DNA of 34,220 bases from UBA4675 sp964601265 (GCA_964601265.1 CAZRMT010000007.1:1-34220); one strand, 5' to 3'; shown: positions 6,954 through 14,470, counted from the stretch's first letter. Notes: generated by a model from the sequence alone, not told the origin. A program made the numbers and translations.

Positions 6954-7643
6954 TTAGAAAGTTCTGTTATTTATCTTAACTCCGGGTCCCATCGTGCTTG
7001 CTACGGATACGCTCTTTACGTATTGTCCCTTTGCTGCCGCAGGTTTAGCTTTAACGATTGCGTCCATTAAAGCGTTGAAGTTTTCGACAAGTTTTTCCTT
7101 TCCGAAAGATTTTTTACCGATAGGACAGTGAATAACCGCAGTCTTGTCAAGTCTGTATTCGACTTTACCTGCTTTTACGTCCTTAACGGCTTTTTCAACG
7201 TCCATAGTAACGGTTCCGCTCTTAGGAGAAGGCATTAAACCTTTAGGTCCTAAAACTTTACCTATTCTACTTACCGCGCCCATCATATCGGGGGTGGTAA
7301 TCATAACGTCGAAATCGAACCAGCCTTCGTTTTGAATTTTAGCAAGAGTTTCTTCGGCTCCTACGTAATCTGCACCAGCAGATTGCGCAATATCCGCCTT
7401 TTCACCTTTTGCGATAACCAAAACTCTAACCTTTTTACCCGTTCCGTTAGGAAGTACTATAACTCCTCTAACTTGTTGATCCGCTTGCTTGGGGTCAACG
7501 CCGAGTTTGGTATGAAACTCAATGGTTTCGTCAAAGTTAGCTTTTGCGGTATTCAAAACTATATCAATAGCTTCCTCTACTTCGTATAATTTCGAGCTAT
7601 CGTACGATTTTATACTGTCAGAATATTTTTTTCCGTATTTCAT
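6954..7643 (-). CDS. rplA: 50S ribosomal protein L1
   Basis: A 229-residue L1, which binds the mobile L1 stalk of 23S rRNA and represses its own mRNA. The sequence begins MKYGKKYSDSIKSYD and has the normal two-domain pattern, with PNGTGKKVRVLVIAKG, LGPKGLMPSPKSGTVT and the C-terminal KSVSVASTMGPGVKI. GAGGAG lies before the ATG and touches an L1-stalk-like RNA element (7659-7686), so L1 binding would be expected to cover the ribosome site. It follows rplK by 54 bases. Confidence 0.97.
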   Translation of the reverse strand: MKYGKKYSDSIKSYDSSKLYEVEEAIDIVLNTAKANFDETIEFHTKLGVDPKQADQQVRGVIVLPNGTGKKVRVLVIAKGEKADIAQSAGADYVGAEETLAKIQNEGWFDFDVMITTPDMMGAVSRIGKVLGPKGLMPSPKSGTVTMDVEKAVKDVKAGKVEYRLDKTAVIHCPIGKKSFGKEKLVENFNALMDAIVKAKPAAAKGQYVKSVSVASTMGPGVKINNRTF

Positions 7644-7658
7644 CTATTTAATCTCCTC

Positions 7659-7686
7659 GTGGTTAAACGAGATTTCTCTCTCCCAC
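7659..7686 (-). promoter_or_regulatory. L1-stalk-like element between rplK and rplA
   Basis: On the minus strand GTGGGAG, a GAGA-GAAA-TCTC mini-hairpin, then TTTAACCAC, closing a GTGG/CCAC stem that abuts the GAGGAG of rplA. It resembles the GGUGGGAG...ACCACC frame of the 23S rRNA L1 stalk. Its role as an L1 repressor site is inferred. Confidence 0.65.
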
Positions 7687-7697
7687 TTAATTATAAT

Positions 7698-8123
7698 TTA
7701 TTCTTCGCAGGTGATACCCATACTGCGAGCCGTTCCTCTTACCATACTCATGCAAGCTTCTAAAGAAGCGGCGTTCGTATCAACGAGTTTGGTCTTTGCA
7801 ATCTCTTCGATTTGCGCCTTCGTAAGTTTACCCACTTTGTCCTTGTTAGGTTTAGCGCTTCCCGACTCTAATCCGCAAGCTTTTTTAATAAGCACGGGTA
7901 CGGGCGGGGTTTTCAAAATGAACGTAAACGAACGATCTTGATAAATTGTAATTACTACGGGGATTATCAATCCGGCTTTGTCTGCCGTTTGAGCATTAAA
8001 ATCCTTAGTAAATCCGGGAATATTGATTCCGTGAGGTCCAAGCGTAGATCCTACGGGTGGTCCGGGAGTCGCTTTGCCGGCAGGCAATTGTAATTTTACA
8101 ACAGCTGTTACTTTTTTTGCCAT
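7698..8123 (-). CDS. rplK: 50S ribosomal protein L11
   Basis: A 141-residue L11, normal length. It binds the GTPase centre of 23S rRNA and is needed for stringent-response activation. The N-terminal domain shows KLQLPAGKATPGPPVGSTLG, with the proline-rich linker and thiopeptide-contact region, and HGINIPGFTKDFN. The C-terminal rRNA-binding domain ends CMSMVRGTARSMGI. AAGGAGGA precedes the ATG. It is 90 bases after nusG and preceded by an L1-stalk-like leader element, and it is probably co-transcribed with rpmG-secE-nusG from 9286-9314. Confidence 0.97.
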   Translation of the reverse strand: MAKKVTAVVKLQLPAGKATPGPPVGSTLGPHGINIPGFTKDFNAQTADKAGLIIPVVITIYQDRSFTFILKTPPVPVLIKKACGLESGSAKPNKDKVGKLTKAQIEEIAKTKLVDTNAASLEACMSMVRGTARSMGITCEE

Positions 8124-8139
8124 AAGATTCCTCCTTAAT

Positions 8140-8186
8140 GTGGTTCAAACGAAAACGCCAGTCAAAATATTTAACGCTTCTCCCAC
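8140..8186 (-). promoter_or_regulatory. L1-stalk-like element before rplK
   Basis: On the minus strand GTGGGAGAAGCG, then GACTGGCGTTTTCG and GAACCAC, closing a GTGG/CCAC stem just before the AAGGAGGA of rplK. It shares its frame with the element before rplA and with the 23S L1 stalk. Likely L1 autoregulatory site (inference). Confidence 0.65.
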
Positions 8187-8213
8187 TGTATAAATAACCG
8201 AATATATCGGATA

Positions 8214-8750
8214 TTAACCTATTAATTTTTCTATTTGTACGTAGTCGACTTCTACAACCGTATCGCGACCGAACATACTCACTTTTACTTTTGCTTTTTG
8301 GTTTTCGTTGTCAAGCTCTTCTATTACGCCTGCAAACGAATTAAGCGCTCCCGAAATAATCTTAACGCTTTCGCCCACAACGTAATCCGCGTCGACGACT
8401 TTGTCCTCTAAACGCATTTTCTTGACTTCTTCGTCCGTTAGCGGTAACGCCGTTCCCGAGGCAAAACCTTGCAGTCCCGCGGTACTTTTTAAAACTTTAT
8501 ACCATATCTCGTTGGAATATATCATTTTTATAAAGACGTAACAAGGGAATAATTTATGACAAACGACTTTGTCTTTTTCTTTCCCGTTTATCATCTTTTT
8601 CTCAATGGTTTCTTCCATAGGGATTTTGACGTCAAGAACTACGGATTGCAAATTATTATTTTCAACTTTTTTCTCGATAGTGGTCTTTACAAGCTGTTCG
8701 TATCCCGTGCTTGTATAAAGAACGTACCATCTTGCGTTTTCAGTATCCAT
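8214..8750 (-). CDS. nusG: Transcription termination/antitermination factor NusG
   Basis: A 178-residue NusG. The N-terminal NGN domain, which binds the RNA polymerase clamp, runs from RWYVLYTSTGYEQLVKTTIE to about residue 110, and includes the usual FPCYVFIKM. The KOW domain follows (about residues 125-178: GESVKIISGALNSFAGVIEE). NusG couples polymerase pausing, Rho and translation. The length is normal. AGGAAAGG lies before the ATG, and the gene begins 18 bases after secE, the usual secE-nusG pair. Confidence 0.96.
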   Translation of the reverse strand: MDTENARWYVLYTSTGYEQLVKTTIEKKVENNNLQSVVLDVKIPMEETIEKKMINGKEKDKVVCHKLFPCYVFIKMIYSNEIWYKVLKSTAGLQGFASGTALPLTDEEVKKMRLEDKVVDADYVVGESVKIISGALNSFAGVIEELDNENQKAKVKVSMFGRDTVVEVDYVQIEKLIG

Positions 8751-8768
8751 TATGCCTTTCCTTATAAA

Positions 8769-9047
8769 TTACTTAACCTTGGTTAAAAGTTTAAGTAACT
8801 TCTCCAAGCCGAAATCTATCGCCGTTATAAACACTAAGAATACGGCAACCACGCCTAAAACTATTCCCGTTTGCTTTACGACTTTAGAAAACTTAGGCCA
8901 AGAGACCTTTTTGAGTTCAAGCCACATATCTTTGAACTTCTTCTTAATCCATCTACCGAAACGTACAAAAGCATTTGGTTTTTTTTCAACTTTTCCCGCT
9001 TTGGTATTTTTTTCGCTTACAGCGGTGTTTTGAGCTTTTTCTCCCAT
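8769..9047 (-). CDS. secE: Preprotein translocase subunit SecE
   Basis: A 92-residue SecE of the short Gram-positive type. A charged, low-complexity N-terminus (about residues 1-30) leads to the amphipathic KDMWLELKKVSWPKFSKVVKQT, the SecE signature, and one membrane helix (about 60-80). SecE stabilises SecY in the translocon. AGAGG precedes the ATG. It lies 18 bases after rpmG and 18 before nusG, the standard order. Confidence 0.95.
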   Translation of the reverse strand: MGEKAQNTAVSEKNTKAGKVEKKPNAFVRFGRWIKKKFKDMWLELKKVSWPKFSKVVKQTGIVLGVVAVFLVFITAIDFGLEKLLKLLTKVK

Positions 9048-9065
9048 TTCACAAACCTCTATATA

Positions 9066-9230
9066 TTATTTCGTTTCTTTATGAGTCGTATGTTTTTTGC
9101 AGAAAGGACAATATTTACTTACTTCCATTCTGTCGGGAGTGTTTTTCTTGTTTTTGTATACGTCATAATTTCTTTGCTTACATTCCGTGCAAGCAAGCGT
9201 AATTCTTGTTCTCGCTCCTTTACTAGCCAT
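9066..9230 (-). CDS. rpmG: 50S ribosomal protein L33 (zinc-binding form)
   Basis: A 54-residue L33: ATG at 9230, TAA at 9066-9068. The protein begins MASKGARTRITLACTECK and has two CxxC pairs (C14/C17 and C41/C44), so it is the zinc-ribbon form rather than the cysteine-free paralogue. NYDVYKNKKNTPDRMEVSKY between the pairs is typical L33. It is the first gene of rpmG-secE-nusG-rplK-rplA. The Shine-Dalgarno is only moderate (GAAAGAAAGAT). Confidence 0.95.
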   Translation of the reverse strand: MASKGARTRITLACTECKQRNYDVYKNKKNTPDRMEVSKYCPFCKKHTTHKETK

Positions 9231-9285
9231 ATCTTTCTTTCGCCTTCCTAAAAAATTAACACCCCTTTTTCAGAAGTGCTAATTT

Positions 9286-9314
9286 ATTTTACTATAAAAT
9301 TATCGTCTTGTCAA
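9286..9314 (-). promoter_or_regulatory. Promoter of rpmG-secE-nusG-rplK-rplA
   Basis: TTGACA (9309-9314 on minus), a 17-base spacer and TAAAAT (9286-9291), about 55 bases before rpmG. It begins only 31 bases past the stop of the glycosyltransferase gene. Confidence 0.88.
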
Positions 9315-9344
9315 CAGATTTTTAACGATTTTACACAAATTTTA

Positions 9345-10978
9345 TTACGGGTTTTTTTGATATAAAACGTAAGTGTACACCGTATTGCAGTTAAACCGCT
9401 GTGATTCCCTCGCAATTTCGTGATAATCGTACTTGTTTAGGTCTAATTCTTTTAATTTATCCGTCCCTATAACAACGAAGTCCACGGCTTTGTTTTTAAG
9501 CATTTCGTCGTGCTCTAAGTCCATTTCTTCAAGGTGGTTGTTTATCGTGCAGAAATATTTGTTTTGAGGTACGTACTCCGCAAAAAAATAAAAACCGCCG
9601 TCCAGAAAAGCATAGTTTAATATGGTCGCGTTTTCTTGCTCGGTTATAATGCGAGCATATTTATATTGCACCAACGTTTCCTTTTTTCGGAACATAAAAT
9701 AAACTTGTCCGCTAAAAAATATAGTAAGAACGCAACTAAATAAAACCGTTATCCCGCTTGCAAGGGCAAAAACCTTTGTGTGATTTACTTTGAAATCTTC
9801 TTTAAACAATAACACGAAAAAGAAAACGGAATAAACGTTTAAAGGTAACCCGTAATACACGTAATGCCTTCCGCCGATAAAAATTAAAAAAGCAGAACAC
9901 CAAAAACAGAGTAAGATAAAAATAAACTCTTTAAAATATTTATCCTTATACTTTAACGCCATCAAAAACACGGTAGCTAAAATGGGTAACGAATAAGTAA
10001 AATTGCTAAACAAAGATTCTATCGTGTACCGAATAAACAAAAAAAACTTTATAAAGATATTTTGTTCGGACTGATATTTTAAATTGTCTAAAATATAAGC
10101 TTTAAATAAAACGGAAACGCTGTCCGCCGAAATAAAATACACTATCGGAATTATCGACGCAACCAGCACGCCTGAAATGATTAACGGAACGGAATACGCT
10201 ATCTCCTTATAATTTTTTTCCTTTATAATAAAAATTAATTTATATACGTAGTATCCGACAAAAATTCCGAGCAGGGAGAACTTAACCCAAAACACACCCC
10301 CCCCCGTCAAACCGATTAAAAAGTAGTTGAGTTTCTTATTTCCGTCTTTTAACGTTAAATAAACTATTAAAAGAAAGAGGGGGTTTAAAAGTTCTTCCAC
10401 GCTGTCGCCTTGTGCAAAAGACCTAGAAAAATATACCGTTAAAGAATATATTAAACACGATAATATTTGTTTTTTTATACTCGTTATTCCGTACAGNNNN
10501 NNNNNNNNNNNNNNNNNNNNNNNNNNNNNNNNNNNNNNNNNNNNNNNNNNNNNNNNNNNNNNNNNNNNNNNNNNNNNNNNNNNNNNNNNNNNNNNNAAGA
10601 ATATATTAAACACGATAATATTTGTTTTTTTATACTCGTTATTCCGTACAGCTTTAATATCTTGACGATTATACAACTAGAAATAAAAGCCAGTATTACT
10701 TCTAGCAAAAACACGCCCGAAAAACTTTTAGGCGAAATGAAATAACATATAATATGTATAAAATATACGTAAGGTCCTTTTTGCTCGTAAATATCCCTAT
10801 AAAGCACTTTGCCTTTAACCATTGCCTTGGCAACCGTAAAATAGCAATTCGGGTCAACCCAAGCGTTGAACGGATAAATAAACGAACACTCGGAAGCAAA
10901 CGCTAACACTACAAACGAAATAACAAAAAGCGATACGTATAATATTAAGCCTTTATTTGTAAAAATTTTTTTCAGCAT
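9345..10978 (-). CDS. GT-C type integral membrane glycosyltransferase (gap-interrupted)
   Basis: A membrane protein broken in this assembly by 100 N. When the gap and one 55-base duplicate are removed, 1479 bases remain in one frame: 492 residues, ATG at 10978, stop at 9345. About ten hydrophobic helices are followed by a soluble C-terminal domain (about the last 110 residues). The first periplasmic loop has an acidic residue at D42 and reads DPNCYFTVAKAMVKGKVLYR, DIYEQKGP, the pattern of GT39/ArnT-like polyprenyl-phosphate-sugar transferases. Acceptor and donor are unknown; a cell-wall or protein glycan is plausible. GGAG precedes the start. It lies 53 bases after the acidic-repeat gene and is probably in its operon. 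No terminator is visible before the rpmG promoter. Confidence 0.8.
10442..10651. other. Scaffold gap: 100 N flanked by identical 55-base ends
   Basis: N fills 10497-10596. Bases 10442-10496 and 10597-10651 are identical over 55 positions. This is the mark of two contigs that overlap by 55 bases but were joined with a fixed-length gap. Removing 155 bases restores the reading frame. Confidence 0.95.
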
Positions 10979-11031
10979 ATATTACTCCGATACCGCTTTT
11001 TTCTTTTATGTTATTTGATTTTATATGATTT

Positions 11032-11982
11032 TTATTCGTCGTCGTCTTGAATTTCTATAATAATGTCGTCCGAACTGCCTATTTCAAGGTGTTTTCTTAT
11101 AATTTCAAGCGACTCGACGGGTTTGAATTTCGGATTTTCGATAAGTCCGTGAATTTCCGCGCATTGGTCAACCAACTCTTTGCCGTATTTTAAACCTCTG
11201 TCCGATTTAATACGCATTTGAACGGGAACGTCCTCGTACGTTTTCGTCGACTTTTTGTCTACGCAGTGGTATTTGGGGTCGCATTGCTCGATATCCATAT
11301 TCAAGTTAAGCTTTAACGTTTTTCCCGCAAGCGAAATCTTGACGAATTGGAACCTTCCTTGATTTATACTGTCGTATTTCTTAGAAATTCTCGAAGTAAG
11401 CTTTTTAAACCTTAAAGCGTAATTCTTAATTTCGTCGTACCATCTTTGAATGTTGTCGTCCGCAATGTCCATTTTTTCACAGAAAGTGGGTTGATATACG
11501 GGTTCTTTTGCAACCTCTTCCACGGGTTCTTCTTGAACGACTTCTTCAACAACTTCCTCTACAGGCTCGACAGGCTCTTCACTGAACGCTTCCTCGATGA
11601 GTTCTTCCGCAGTTTTCTCGCTACTCTCTTCAACGATTTCTTCTACGGTTTCCTCTTCGACGACTTCTTCAACAGCTTCCTCTACGGGCTCGTCCTCGAC
11701 GGGTTCTTCAACAACCTCTTCAACCGCCTCTTCTACGGGTTCTTCCTTCTCTTCTTCGACGTCGTAAACCTCGTATTCCTCGTCCTCGCTATCATTATAA
11801 ACAGGCTCGTTTACAACCTCTTCTTCGGCAACCTTCGGTTCTTCCTTAACAGGCTCGACTACTACGGGAGCCGTCACGACGACGGGAGCTTCGCCCTCAT
11901 GCGAAATGTCTTCTTCTTCGACAGAAGCTATTATGTCCGAATCGGCTTTTCTTTTTTCCTTAAAAGCGCTGAATAAACTCAT
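11032..11982 (-). CDS. Acidic Glu/Val/Pro-repeat protein with a conserved-looking C-terminal domain
   Basis: A 316-residue protein I do not recognise. Residues 1-42 are mixed. Residues 43-160 are a low-complexity, highly acidic tract built from variations of EEPVEEAVEEVVEE. From about residue 170 there is a folded, basic-to-neutral domain (RWYDEIKNYALRFKKLTSRI, then FQFVKISLAGKTLKLNLNMD, then VPVQMRIKSDRGLKYGKEL), and the tail ends in DDDE. There is no signal peptide or membrane helix, so it is likely cytosolic. Its tract could act as a flexible linker or coiled coil. It has its own promoter (12027-12055) and an AAGGGGG site before the ATG, and the GT-C gene follows at 53 bases. No function is assigned. 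Confidence 0.8.
   Translation of the reverse strand: MSLFSAFKEKRKADSDIIASVEEEDISHEGEAPVVVTAPVVVEPVKEEPKVAEEEVVNEPVYNDSEDEEYEVYDVEEEKEEPVEEAVEEVVEEPVEDEPVEEAVEEVVEEETVEEIVEESSEKTAEELIEEAFSEEPVEPVEEVVEEVVQEEPVEEVAKEPVYQPTFCEKMDIADDNIQRWYDEIKNYALRFKKLTSRISKKYDSINQGRFQFVKISLAGKTLKLNLNMDIEQCDPKYHCVDKKSTKTYEDVPVQMRIKSDRGLKYGKELVDQCAEIHGLIENPKFKPVESLEIIRKHLEIGSSDDIIIEIQDDDE
11503..11856 (-). repeat. Degenerate Glu/Val/Pro-coding tandem repeat
   Basis: Codes for residues 43-160 of the acidic protein; on the + strand it appears as recurrent GGTTCTTC, CAACTTCTTC and CGACTTCTTC blocks with period multiples of 3. Units are imperfect, so expansion or contraction between strains is plausible. Confidence 0.75.
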
Positions 11983-12026
11983 TGATTTGTCCCCCTTATG
12001 AGAAGCAGTTTATAATTCTGTTATCT

Positions 12027-12055
12027 ATTATATTATATTTTAAATTTTTTTTCAA
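12027..12055 (-). promoter_or_regulatory. Promoter of the acidic-repeat gene
   Basis: TTGAAA (12050-12055 on minus), a 17-base spacer and TATAAT (12027-12032), 45 bases before the ATG. Confidence 0.7.
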
Positions 12056-12118
12056 TAGAATTTTCGTATTTTTTTTGGTTTTATTAACGTATAAGCCGAC
12101 TTTTCGCCAAAAAATGAG

Positions 12119-12147
12119 TTGACAAAAGACTTTTTAAGGACTATAAT
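12119..12147 (+). promoter_or_regulatory. Perfect consensus promoter of the antiporter gene
   Basis: TTGACA (12119-12124), exactly 17 bases, TATAAT (12142-12147). The open frame can be extended back to the TTG of this -35 box, which therefore cannot be a start codon. Confidence 0.92.
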
Positions 12148-12175
12148 TTGTCGGTACGATAAAAAAGAGGAAAAA

Positions 12176-13408
12176 ATGGAACACATCTACACGTTATTGC
12201 TACCCTTGGGGCTTATTTTAATCTTTTCAAAAATACTGGTCATAGGCTGTAAAAAGCTTTCCGTTCCGGGCGTGGTCGGAATGTTACTCTCGGGAGTACT
12301 GCTTTCTTTAATAAAATTTATACCTAACCAAACTATCATTACCGACGTCGAAACGGAAGGAATTTCGTATTTGTCGAAAATAGGCGTAATACTTATAATG
12401 TTTTCGGCGGGACTGGAAACCGACCTTAAAAAAATAAAAAAAGTAGGACTGCCCACCGTATTTATAACGCTTGCCGGCGTAATTCTTCCTATGGCTTTAG
12501 GTTTTTTGGTCGCCGTTTTGTTTAACGGAGGAATTTCGCATTTTAAAGAAAACTTATACAGCAATTTGTTTTACGGAACGATTCTCACCGCAACAAGCGT
12601 CAGCGTTACCGTGGCGACGTTAAAAGAACTCGGGAAACTTGACGGAAAAGCGGGAACGACTATCGTTTCCGCCGCCATTTTGGACGATATAGTCGGAGTA
12701 ATAGTCTTGTCTTTCGTGGTGTCTATCAGCGGTAAAGGGAACGGCTCGAATAATTTTTGGTTAATATTATTGCTAAGCGTTGCTTATTTCGGCGTAGTCG
12801 TTATACTAAAATTGTTTATCGGTAAACTTTTTTCTTGGCTCGACAATAAATATCCGCACCATAGAAGAATACCTATTTTTAGTTTGGGTTTTTGTTTTAT
12901 ATTCTCGTACGTTAGCGAAAAAATATTCGGAATAGCCGATATAACAGGTGCGTTTATGGCGGGAATTATACTTTCTAACAATATGGATAGAAAGTATATC
13001 GACGAAAAAACCGAAATGCTCGGATATATGATTTTTACACCCGTGTTCTTTGCAAACGTCGGGCTGTCCGTTAAATTTTCGTCAATAGAACCCGAATTCA
13101 TACTCTTTGGAGTAATGTTCGTAATAGCGGGATTACTCGGTAAATTCTTAGGTTGTTCGGGCACGGCTCTTGCGTGTAAGTATTCGTTTAAAGACTCGAT
13201 AAGAGTAGGACTCGGAATGATGGCAAGGGCGGAAGTTGCGCTTGTTTGCGCGCAAAAGGGAATAGATTGCGGACTTGTAAGCCCGTCGATTACCCCGTTT
13301 TTGTTCGTATTGATAATATTAACAAGCTTTACCGTCCCCCTCTTTTTAAAATTAACCTACCGCAAAGAACCGCAACTGATTACTCCCCCTCAAACGGAAA
13401 ATTTATAA
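12176..13408 (+). CDS. CPA2-family cation/proton antiporter
   Basis: A 410-residue Na+(K+)/H+ exchanger-fold protein with about 12-13 membrane helices across its full length. The ion-binding double aspartate of CPA2/NapA proteins is present as D170-D171 in AAILDDIVGVIVL. TATSVSVTVATLKELG (138-153) is the unwound helix before it, and GMMARAEVALVCAQKG near the C-terminus is the second core signature. There is no C-terminal TrkA-N or CBS domain, so it is not a full KefB/C-type channel. It probably exchanges Na+ or K+ for H+ at the cell membrane. ATG at 12176 follows GAGG by 5 bases; the TTG at 12119 lies inside the promoter. Monocistronic, with a strong terminator at 13438-13479. Confidence 0.92.
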   Translation: MEHIYTLLLPLGLILIFSKILVIGCKKLSVPGVVGMLLSGVLLSLIKFIPNQTIITDVETEGISYLSKIGVILIMFSAGLETDLKKIKKVGLPTVFITLAGVILPMALGFLVAVLFNGGISHFKENLYSNLFYGTILTATSVSVTVATLKELGKLDGKAGTTIVSAAILDDIVGVIVLSFVVSISGKGNGSNNFWLILLLSVAYFGVVVILKLFIGKLFSWLDNKYPHHRRIPIFSLGFCFIFSYVSEKIFGIADITGAFMAGIILSNNMDRKYIDEKTEMLGYMIFTPVFFANVGLSVKFSSIEPEFILFGVMFVIAGLLGKFLGCSGTALACKYSFKDSIRVGLGMMARAEVALVCAQKGIDCGLVSPSITPFLFVLIILTSFTVPLFLKLTYRKEPQLITPPQTENL

Positions 13409-13437
13409 AAAAAATAATTTAGTTAATAAAGTCAAGC

Positions 13438-13479
13438 GACGACAATTTTAAGTAATATCTTAAAATTGTCGTCTTTTTT
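13438..13479 (+). terminator. Terminator of the antiporter gene
   Basis: A perfect 15-bp stem (GACGACAATTTTAAG, 13438-13452, and its complement 13459-13473), a 6-base loop and TTTTTT. Confidence 0.93.
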
Positions 13480-13491
13480 ATTGCATCCCCG

Positions 13492-13520
13492 TTGCATTTT
13501 TCGTGTTTTTGTGCTATATT
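13492..13520 (+). promoter_or_regulatory. Promoter of the structured RNA
   Basis: TTGCAT (13492-13497), a 17-base spacer ending in TGC (extended -10) and TATATT (13515-13520). Transcription would begin at about 13526, just where the closing stem starts. Confidence 0.65.
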
Positions 13521-13525
13521 TGTTA

Positions 13526-13718
13526 CGCTAAACTAACTTTATATGGAGCGTAACGTTCTTTTTTAAGAACGCTTTTTCGGTATATTCTACTTTTAGAATT
13601 TGATAAAATGCGAATTCCCACAAGTAGAATACGATAACGTGTTACGTCCTATTTTGGTTAGTTTAGCGACAATCGGGGTTTGCGTTTTTATGCGTTAACT
13701 TCGGTTGACGCATTTTTT
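13526..13718 (+). ncRNA. Predicted structured RNA, about 190 nt, rod-like fold (6S-like shape or leader)
   Basis: This 328-base gene-free stretch is not empty. CGCTAAACTAAC (13526-13537) is the exact complement of 13657-13668, and TTGT (13520-13523) pairs ACAA (13669-13672). Inside are a 7x7 loop and a second stem, GGA+CGTAAC (13545-13554) with GTTACG+TCC (13641-13649). Next come a small hairpin (GTTCTT/AAGAAC, 13555-13570) and an apical stem ATTCTACTT/AAGTAGAAT (13584-13592/13622-13630) enclosing GAATT/AATTC. Its own promoter precedes it and a UUCG-loop terminator follows. The rod with a central bubble recalls 6S RNA in size and shape, but I cannot match 6S sequence motifs. The alternative is a cis-acting leader of the lipoprotein gene. 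Confidence 0.6.
13691..13718 (+). terminator. UUCG-loop terminator between the structured RNA and the lipoprotein gene
   Basis: TGCGTTAAC, loop TTCG, GTTGACGCA (one G-U pair), then TTTTTT. It ends 18 bases before the lipoprotein ATG, so it acts either as the 3' end of a separate RNA or as an attenuator. Confidence 0.88.
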
Positions 13719-13736
13719 ATTTTTTAGGAGTTAAAA

Positions 13737-14414
13737 ATGAAAAACAAAAGAAATTTAAAATTTTTATCACTTATTTTTGTCGTTATTTTAGCAATTACAA
13801 TGTTGTCGGGGTGCACTTCTAACGATAAAACAAAATTTTACGTTTCATCTTCAACCGTGTGCACTTACAATGAAAAAACAGACACCACAAGAATAGACTT
13901 TTGTTGTATTTTTGAAAACGATACCATTTACGACGTAAAAAGCGTGTATTGTAGTTTTTATTTATTTGAAAACTCCACCCTTACCGAAAATACAGGTTTT
14001 ACTTGTCACAATACGGTAAAAGCTAATAAAACGTTAACCGTTACTCACTACGTTGTTTTAGACGGAAAAATAGACGACGCTAAATTTGCTTATAGAAATC
14101 CCCATTACGATAATTTATGGAATTCTTATAAGGTTTGGTGGATAATTTCAATAATCGTATCGGTTATATTAGCTTTAGTTTATCTTCTAATAGTCATAAT
14201 TAACGATTTGGATTTTGATGATTTGATTGATTTTATATCCGAAGGCGGACATTGGATTTTTTGGGGAATACTTATCTTATTCGGTATTACAGGCGGACTT
14301 GGTCTCGAGTTAATCAATTGGTTCCCCGTTCTTATTTGCGGATTAGGAGTGGTTTTAGCAATACTACTTTGTCTTTTAATTTCGGGAATAAAAGCGTTAA
14401 TAGACGGCATCTAA
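13737..14414 (+). CDS. Putative lipoprotein with C-terminal membrane helices
   Basis: A 225-residue envelope protein of unknown function. A signal peptide (KNKRNLKFLSLIFVVILAI) ends in the lipobox LSGC, giving lipidated C26. Residues about 30-120 form a soluble, beta-rich, probably extracellular domain with cysteines. Its pattern (STVCTYNEKTDTTRIDFCCI, DVKSVYCSFYLFENSTL) is like small FxLYD-type domains, but that is a guess. Helices at about 132-153, 171-190 and 193-215 follow, with an acidic linker DLDFDDLIDFISEGG. A lipid anchor plus membrane helices is an unusual mix. AGGAG precedes the ATG. The UUCG terminator and structured RNA are immediately upstream; its own terminator is at 14446-14470. 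Confidence 0.78.
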   Translation: MKNKRNLKFLSLIFVVILAITMLSGCTSNDKTKFYVSSSTVCTYNEKTDTTRIDFCCIFENDTIYDVKSVYCSFYLFENSTLTENTGFTCHNTVKANKTLTVTHYVVLDGKIDDAKFAYRNPHYDNLWNSYKVWWIISIIVSVILALVYLLIVIINDLDFDDLIDFISEGGHWIFWGILILFGITGGLGLELINWFPVLICGLGVVLAILLCLLISGIKALIDGI

Positions 14415-14445
14415 TAAATCTGTTTTTATATTGTCTTTTAAATTG

Positions 14446-14470
14446 ACCGAGCTTTTAGCTCGGTTTTTTT
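14446..14470 (+). terminator. Terminator of the lipoprotein gene
   Basis: ACCGAGCT, 3-base loop, AGCTCGGT, then TTTTTT (14465-14470). Confidence 0.9.

Noticed and set aside
10442..10651. Direct repeats or a frameshifted pseudogene at the N gap
   Set aside because: The 55-base duplicates are at the edges of exactly 100 N and the frame is intact once they are merged, so this is an assembly artefact.
11446..11976. Phe-rich frame opposite the acidic protein
   Set aside because: It is the complement of the Glu/Val repeat codons and has no ribosome site.
12119..12175. Extended N-terminus of the antiporter from a TTG at 12119
   Set aside because: The TTG is the first triplet of a perfect -35 box, TATAAT lies inside the extension, and GAGG precedes the ATG at 12176.
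13520..13672. MITE-like element with terminal inverted repeats
   Set aside because: Nested inner stems, a fitting promoter and a terminator suit an RNA better, and I saw no target-site duplication. Not fully excluded without copies elsewhere in the genome.
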